This document shows positions 58,139 to 64,000 of a DNA stretch of 64,000 nucleotides, in pieces. The translations under genes were made by a program, and so were the position numbers. Each line of letters opens with the position of its first letter. Positions within the stretch are counted from its first letter, which is position 1. Source of the DNA: Arthrobotrys musiformis (lineage: Eukaryota; Ascomycota; Orbiliomycetes; Orbiliales; Orbiliaceae); the NCBI GenBank assembly GCA_036971715.1, contig JAVHJL010000001.1, positions 2,294,001 to 2,358,000 of the forward strand. Reading direction: 5' to 3'. The notes beneath the pieces were generated by a model. That model was not told the DNA's origin, did not search any database, and was given only the letters and a program-made list of their open reading frames with translations.

Positions 58139-59020
58139 ATGATAAGATTGTTACTACTCCCCAAGGAACTGCGCGAGGAAATCTTGAGTTACGTCCTCGA
58201 ACCAAACATAATCTTCTACTTCCGCGATAGCTACCTCGCCGACAGCGATAGTGAAGACGAAGACGACCGGGACGACATTCCAGATATCCTAGTCTCCCAC
58301 GAAATCGGCCCCGTCCCCCCTTCCCTCCTCCGAATCCACCCCATAATCACAGAGGACATCCAATGCATCTTCTCAATCCTCCTCCCAAAACTCCACAGAA
58401 TAATAGAAGAAAATATGCAAGAAGCTGACGATGATGACTATGTACTCTGGAATAAATGCTTCGTTCCGGAACCATCGGAATCTTTCCTCGAACTCGCAAA
58501 ATCCGCGCGCTTCGTATTGGATCTCACAGTGCGATCCTCCACGGACGCTCTAGAGATGATATCAATCTCATCCTCCCTCGCAAACAGTATCAGATATATC
58601 GCGTTCGATGGGTTCAATCAGCGTTTGTTAAAAATGACATTCACGAGGTGTCCAAACGTGGAAACAGTCGCGCTTTTTGCCATGCCTACGACGATACAAC
58701 GGGAGATTTTCACCAATCCTTTGTTTTTACTGTATGGAAATTATGGAGGTCGGGCCGGGAATCCTCGAGTGTTTTCAAAACTGGAGTATATCTTCGAAGG
58801 CGGTGATTCGGGGAGGGAACAGCTAGCCAGCACGAAATTTCCGGATCATGAAATTACCATGAGACCGACATGTAAGAAAAGGAAACTGGAGGATTGGGAG
58901 CTGGACGAACGCGGCCGTGTGGTTTTCTATTTCGGCGCGGATTCGAGCACACCGACTAGGAGGGACTGTGTCGAGAGCACTGTTATCACGTACGAATTCG
59001 TGGAACCGCCCTTGCTTTGA
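58139..59020 (+). CDS. F-box-like protein, family member 3
   Basis: A single exon of 293 aa. It opens MIRLLLLPKELREEILSYVL, the same F-box-like start as its neighbours. An acidic stretch (DSDSEDEDDRDD) at about 36-47 follows, then SLLRIHPIITEDIQCIF, matching the LLYVNRQIHDEA position of member 1. The middle has FVLDLTVRSS and CPNVETVALFAMP, parallel to FIFDLDVTRS and FPNLKTVGVMMG of member 2. The shared layout supports common ancestry. It has a short C-terminal KKRKLEDWELDERG segment that could be a nuclear signal. Confidence 0.75.
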   Translation: MIRLLLLPKELREEILSYVLEPNIIFYFRDSYLADSDSEDEDDRDDIPDILVSHEIGPVPPSLLRIHPIITEDIQCIFSILLPKLHRIIEENMQEADDDDYVLWNKCFVPEPSESFLELAKSARFVLDLTVRSSTDALEMISISSSLANSIRYIAFDGFNQRLLKMTFTRCPNVETVALFAMPTTIQREIFTNPLFLLYGNYGGRAGNPRVFSKLEYIFEGGDSGREQLASTKFPDHEITMRPTCKKRKLEDWELDERGRVVFYFGADSSTPTRRDCVESTVITYEFVEPPLL

Positions 59021-59329
59021 CCAATATATATTTTTTATCGTCTATTCTGGTTGTATATCCGATTAAGAGAAAGGAAAAGGAAATTGTAATCGTTATTTTA
59101 GTACAATGAATAAAAAAGAACCAGCGAAAGGGGGTGTCTGGGGGAAAGTCGGAATATAAACAAGGAAACCACGTATCGAGACAAAACAATAAACCAATGG
59201 AACGCTCCCAGCTAGGCTTCTAGCCATACCATGTTTTTGTGGACTGTACAACGTATCTTCGCCTTCTTCTTTTGTATATCAAATCGTCATGATACCACAC
59301 CTATACCAAAATAACCTCGCGGTATATAT
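59021..59329. other. Convergent 3' region
   Basis: 309 bases between convergent genes. AT-rich, without features. Confidence 0.4.
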
Positions 59330-60095
59330 CTACTGCCCGGTACCATATATCCCACCTCTTTCGATAACCTTCTTCGCCTCCGTCAACGCCCACTTCTTCC
59401 TTCTCTCCAAATCAGCATCTCCGGAATCCTCCTCCTTCTCCAACGACGCCACGGCAAACTTCAGCTGTTCGACAATCTTAACGTCCAATTCTTCATTAGA
59501 CAGGGTTTTCTCGTCGTAGGCCAAGGGAATGTCGCCCCGGGATTTGAGGATGGCGTTTTGGATTGTGTACATCGAATTGGCAGTCTGTCCGGATGGTGGG
59601 GGCAGGATTCCTTCCTTCTCTAGTCTTCTTCTAGCCTCCTCCAGCGCCCAGGTTTGGATTCTTCAAAAACCGATCATCGTTAGCATATCTATTAACCTCC
59701 ATATCTAATAACCCCATCGACAATGTATAATACTATCGACCGTATATTTCGGACGGACGGAAGGAGAGAACGTACGATGTATCAGGCTTATACGCCAGCG
59801 CAACACTAAACGCCGCAAGCGATCCAAAAAACCCATACCACATGATCTTTTCCCACCCTTCGTTCGGCCGTGTCTCTCCGGGAGGAACACCTAAGAACCA
59901 TCCGGAGGGTTCGTCGTATGGCTCCTCATGATGACCGTGGTCGTGGTGGTCATCGTGACTGTGCGAGGAGGTGGAGGCAAGACTCCTGATCGCACCCGGT
60001 CGGGGTAGGGTATTTGGAGATCGGATGAGGGAGGCACCAGCGACGGCGGAGGAGAGCGGAGAACGGCGAATTGGGAGGGGTATCCGTGGTGGCAT
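59330..60095 (-). CDS. Mitochondrial complex I accessory subunit, ESSS/NDUFB11 type
   Basis: Exons 60095-59776 and 59660-59330 give 216 aa. The intron (GTACGT donor, GCTAACG branch, GAAG acceptor) joins YKPDTS to IQTWALEEARRRL. This subunit sits in the membrane arm of NADH:ubiquinone oxidoreductase. The first 40 residues are basic and hydroxylated (a mitochondrial presequence). A His-rich HDDHHDHGHHEEPYDEPSGW segment follows. WEKIMWYGFFGSLAAFSVAL is the single membrane helix, followed by the family signature YKPDTSIQTWALEEA. The C-terminal tail (about 90 residues) is charged and longer than in animals. It shares an 800-base divergent promoter with the MOSC gene. Confidence 0.85.
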
Positions 60096-60895
60096 TGTCG
60101 GTGTGTATATCTGGTATCGGCCGACCTGATCGATGAGGAGGGGAGAGGAGGGGGGTAGCTGTTCCGAGGAGGTGGATTGGAGCTGCGGGTGATATTGAGA
60201 TTGGGATTGATATTGATATTGGATTGGACGGCAGCTGAGTGGAAAGGTTTCTTGAAATCCGCTTGACGTTGTTGGTTCGGTTATTGTTGCCGGCTGCTGT
60301 CTTGCCGGGGATATCGGAAACAAACGGCAGGTTGAGGCGAGGCTTATCCTACATCGGCTCGATTGCGAAATGCAAACAAATTCGGCGTGGACTTTTAGAT
60401 TTAAATTTAAATTTCAATACTTTGGAGATTTCGATTTCTTGACCACGAGCATGCTGGTATGCTATAGCTTCAGCTTCAACTTCTTGAGTACGAGCCAGAG
60501 CATCAACCGGCATCGGATATATCCGGTGAAAGACTGGTTATCGAAGCACGTCGAGCTAGCAGTCACCCTCGAGCGCTCACCTGCATCTGCGTGTAACATT
60601 TGATTCTAACACCGGCTTGGCTACCAATTCAATTGCCTCTTCAATCGTGCCGAAGATGTTTGCGTGAAGGATGCCTCTATGCCCAATCCGACACAATAAG
60701 GCTGCTACATCGGTACTTAACAGAAGCTATAGTTAAGCAGTCTAATGTGACTCTGATTAATCATCCACCCCGGTCAATTCACTGGGGTTCTTTTAAAAGC
60801 TCGAGGAGGAATAATCGAAACCTTCAATCGAATTCAATACACTCAAGAAAGGTTCTTGGGAGAAGATAAGAAAAAAAAGGAAAATTAAAAGGAAG
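60096..60895. promoter_or_regulatory. Divergent promoter region between complex I and MOSC genes
   Basis: 800 bases between two divergent start codons, both for likely mitochondrial proteins. It includes an A-rich tract just before the ATG at 60896. No gene is seen. Confidence 0.5.
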
Positions 60896-62463
60896 ATGGC
60901 ATCCCACTTGCCCCGCCTCGAAAACCTCGATTCGATTTCCGACATCTACAAAGACCATGCACTTCTCATAAACTCCGCAGTCGGCTACGCAGTCGCATTA
61001 TTCTCAATCGTCTACCTCTGCAGGGACTACATTTCCAATTCGATCCTTCGGAAAAAACCAACTTTTGGTTTCCCGCAAACATTCAGCAACATTAGCGACG
61101 AATTCCAGTATTCGAAAGATCAAAGCGCCGGACAGGAATTCCGAGTGAAGAGTTTGTGGATTTATCCTGTTAAGGGTTGTAGAGGCATTGAAGTCGCTTC
61201 TTCCAAAATATGTCACACTGGGTAAGCAGTTCCAAACTATTATTCCAGTGCTGGTCGCAAGCGTGGGGGCATTTGAAGTGCGCACGTGTGCCGATACCTT
61301 CACTTTTATTTTTGTTTTAGTATAAATGTAACTGACCGTTTGAGAATCTGTTACACCGAACAGCCTGCAGTATGACCGCCAATTGATGTTTGCCAGCTGC
61401 AGCCCTGGCACAAATGCCTGGGTCTTCGCCTCCCAGCGAGGGTTCCCCAAGATGGCCACAATCCACACCTCCATAGACCCCTCGACTAACACCCTCACAA
61501 TTTCCTACCCTTCCAAACCTTCCTTCCCGGCATCGCTCATCTACTCCTCCGGAAATTTTAGAAAAAGCTTCACCGTCCCGTTGAACGCTAATATTCTCCC
61601 CGCTAATAAATTGGCAAAGTATCTGGTTACAGAGGTTGAGATATGGAGGCAGAAGTCTGTGGGGTACGACCTGAGCGCGCATATTCCGCAGGAACTCAAG
61701 GATACGATTTTTAGCAAGAATTATACGAAGGTGGATGTGGGCTTGTTCGCCGTGGTGGATGGGAGGAACAGAGGAATAAACCACATGGGACCTCCTGTTG
61801 AAGTGCTCGGGCGACCGAATACAATTGGATTCGCGGACTTTGTACGCACAAGCCACCCATTACGACCAATTGGCTCGGAACCGAACTGATATGTTAGAGT
61901 ATATATAGGCCCCCATCCACATCCTCGGCCTTGCCAGCGTCCGAGAATTCAATGAACTCGTCAAAGGCGATATTCCAAATCTATCGGTCAGACGGTTCCG
62001 GCCGAACATAATTGTCGGCGGCTCCCCATCCTACGACGAGGATGACTGGGAGATGGTTAAGATAGGTAGTGACGACTACCATGTGATGTCCAGGACGCCC
62101 AGGTGTAAAGTCCCCAATAACGATCCAGACACTGGTGGTAAGTACTCCATAGACGGTTCTATGAGATAATATACTAATGGTTAATTGTCAAGAGCGAAAC
62201 CGTAATGAACCCGACGTTACAATCCGTGGGAAGCGCAATATCGACCCCGGTGCTCCACTGCTGGGGTGTATGGGAATGCACATGGTTCCGTTCGAGAAAG
62301 GTAGTCAATCATCAATTGCAACCTTCCACAGCTAGTATCATGTTAACTAACGACAATATATTCTATAGACGGCAAGATAGACGTCGGCGACAAGATCGAA
62401 GTCAAATCGCGGACGCCAGACCACAAATGGGGCAGAAACCTCTGGACCCAAATCGAAGGCTAA
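60896..62463 (+). CDS. MOSC domain protein, mARC-like molybdenum enzyme
   Basis: Exons 60896-61221, 61364-61841, 61909-62137, 62193-62300 and 62369-62463 give 411 aa, all in phase. The N-terminus has a membrane helix (about 25-45, LINSAVGYAVALFSIVYL), as in outer-membrane mARC proteins. The MOSC N-terminal barrel starts VKSLWIYPVKGCRGIEV and continues LQYDRQLMFAS. The MOSC domain holds RRFRPNIIVGG and the signature TPRCKVPNNDPDTG, whose Cys (about 334) aligns with the molybdenum-binding Cys of mARC enzymes. It ends VGDKIEVK. Such enzymes bind the molybdenum cofactor and reduce N-hydroxylated compounds with cytochrome b5. It is convergent with the small gene at 62553. Confidence 0.9.
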
Positions 62464-62552
62464 ACATCAGAAGCACACGAACTCTTATCATTTTTCCTTT
62501 AAAATTCTTATCCCAGTTCACGTACGTACATATGTACATAACAGCCTACTAG

Positions 62553-63067
62553 TTACGTAGGCACATCGTACTTCCCAAACGTAACCCTCCCCTCAATCCC
62601 AGATGTTGCAAATACCTCCCTCATAGCGACCTTATCAGCCTCGTCGGTGACGGGTATATTCCTCTGGACGGTATCAATGGTACTCTCCGGATCCCAATTG
62701 AACAAAATCTTCGTCTCGGGGGACTTGACTCTAATACAATTAATCATATCCTCCAACCAGTGCTACAAAAATTAGCCCAGCCCCTCCATAAAGAAGAACA
62801 TAAAATACCCACCGTAAGCTTCTGATTCCCCCTAACCCCCCACCCGATAATAACCGCATCCCACTTCTTCTCCAACAACTTTTCTTCAAATACTTGAATC
62901 CCCTGTTCCGGCGCGATGAAATATCCGATCGCATCGTAGCCTTCTTGTAGTAGGATCCCCACGGCGTTTTCCAGACCGGTTTTGACCCGCTCTGGCGGCC
63001 AGCCCCAGGAGGGAAGGGTGTGGTGGTTGTAGGGGAGACCGGTGAAAAAGACTTTCTGGGGGGCCAT
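62553..63067 (-). CDS. Small uncharacterised protein
   Basis: Exons 63067-62813 and 62762-62553 give 154 aa. The intron (GTGGGT donor, TGTAG acceptor) joins NQKLT to HWLEDMINCI in phase 0. It begins MAPQKVFFTGLPYNHHTLPSW and contains alternating strands and helices (GILLQEGYDAIGYF, WDAVIIGWGVRG, TKILFNWDP), suggesting a small Rossmann-like fold. No family comes to mind. The coding potential is supported by the clean intron and ordinary composition. Confidence 0.7.
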
Positions 63068-64000
63068 TATATGTATTTTGTTTGTGACTTTGGGGTTCTT
63101 TAGTAACAAGGGAGGGCCTAAAGTCTCTAGACATAGACATATGATAAAGGATTGAGGGTAGGTTGATTGATGGTTACGTAGACGTTGGGACCACAGCTGA
63201 GGGTTATGCATGATAATTGAACTAGTCCCGATATGATAGAATGAAAGAGATATCCATTCCCATCCTGCCTCCAAAGCTGAAAGTACCCCCTAGATCGTCG
63301 ATGGTGCATGACTAGTCCCCAATGAAGCTCCATAACCAATGAACAGCCACCAAAACGAAATATCACAAAATTCGGAGAGCTTGAGAAAACCTCCTCCTCC
63401 TCACATAACCGCCACCACCGACGCTTCATTATATTCTCGTGAACGCAGTGTGTTTGAGAGTTGTTTCTGCATTCTCGAGCTGCAGATATGTAGATTTCAT
63501 GCATGCCAAGGATCTAGATGTGTGTTGCAGATTGCTGCTGCCAACAAAGCTTGGGCCTGCGGGGTATTTGGTGGGGTGTGCGATGTTCTGTTGGTATATA
63601 TATGTACTGGTACTAGCCGGCTCGAGACTGGCACTCAAAACCATGTCGGAACCCAACAAACCGCTTAGCCCTACCTATGCATTACTCCCCAGAGAAAATG
63701 GACTTTAGTTCTAGGCTAACGCATCGAGAAGAACGTGGCACTTGCCCGTTTTATTTCGTAGGGTACTGAAAGTGCGATTGACTGTAATCTACAAATGTTA
63801 CGCGCGTAGCTGATGTTCTGTTTTTTGAATAGTCGAAAAATGATGATAGCATAAAACTCAAACTTGATCGTATATTGAATGGTTTAACCACATGTGCACA
63901 GCTCGAAATCCTTGGTGCTGCGTGCTCTAATACAAACCGGCGTATACGCGTAGGTATCCGTAGTTGTAAACGATATAAACGTTAACCGTTAACCCTGCTT
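63068..64000. other. Right-hand intergenic end
   Basis: 933 bases upstream of the small gene and up to the end of the window. Only short overlapping frames are present. Nothing is supported. Confidence 0.5.

Noticed and set aside
63900..64000. GTTAACC-type repeats at the right end as a telomere
   Set aside because: Only two irregular copies occur, without the TTAGGG pattern of fungal telomeres.

Overview
The window is nuclear DNA of a filamentous ascomycete (Pezizomycotina). Almost every gene is split by short GT-AG introns, most of about 50-120 bases, many with TACTAAC- or CTAAC-like branch points near the acceptor. The protein set is typical of these fungi: a C2H2 plus fungal-specific-domain transcription factor, a Med15-like KIX protein, STAND-type N-terminal domains, a Thr-rich secreted Cys-knot protein and LPxELR F-box-like proteins. 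The style resembles Orbiliomycetes or a neighbouring early Pezizomycotina class, but that placement is a guess. I rebuilt 21 gene models by matching donor, branch and acceptor signals to reading phase. Every multi-exon model sums to a whole number of codons.

Layout, left to right. A secreted Thr-rich protein (0.1-1.4 kb) is followed by a gene-poor stretch. A four-helix membrane protein and a RapZ-C-like protein are divergent at 4.9-6.9 kb. A repeat-bearing, mostly non-coding block covers 7-9.7 kb. Three minus-strand genes follow: a STAND-N/TPR/ankyrin protein (9.7-12.5 kb), a BTB protein (14.6-15.8 kb) and a Med15-like subunit (18.0-19.3 kb). An 8 kb gene desert with a recurring TCGAATCGA-type motif separates the Med15-like gene from a divergent C2H2 transcription factor (27.3-30.6 kb). 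A compact housekeeping block comes next: mitochondrial branched-chain aminotransferase, SCY1-like pseudokinase, V-ATPase subunit H, an unknown membrane-anchored protein, a small conserved protein, a large DUF2235 hydrolase and ribosomal protein L9. From 52.3 to 59.0 kb lie three tandem F-box-like genes, with three copies of a tRNA-like/hairpin element between the first two. The window closes with a complex I ESSS-type subunit, a MOSC/mARC-like protein and a small unknown protein.

No gene cluster of one pathway is evident. The housekeeping genes cover energy metabolism (complex I, V-ATPase, BCAT, MOSC), translation (L9) and trafficking (SCY1-like). The unusual parts are accessory: the F-box-like tandem family with its interspersed repeat element, the repeat block at 8-9.4 kb, a strong G-quadruplex sequence at 17.66 kb, and a long paired structure inside intron 2 of the L9 gene. 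All functional calls come from reading the translated sequence; no database search was run.
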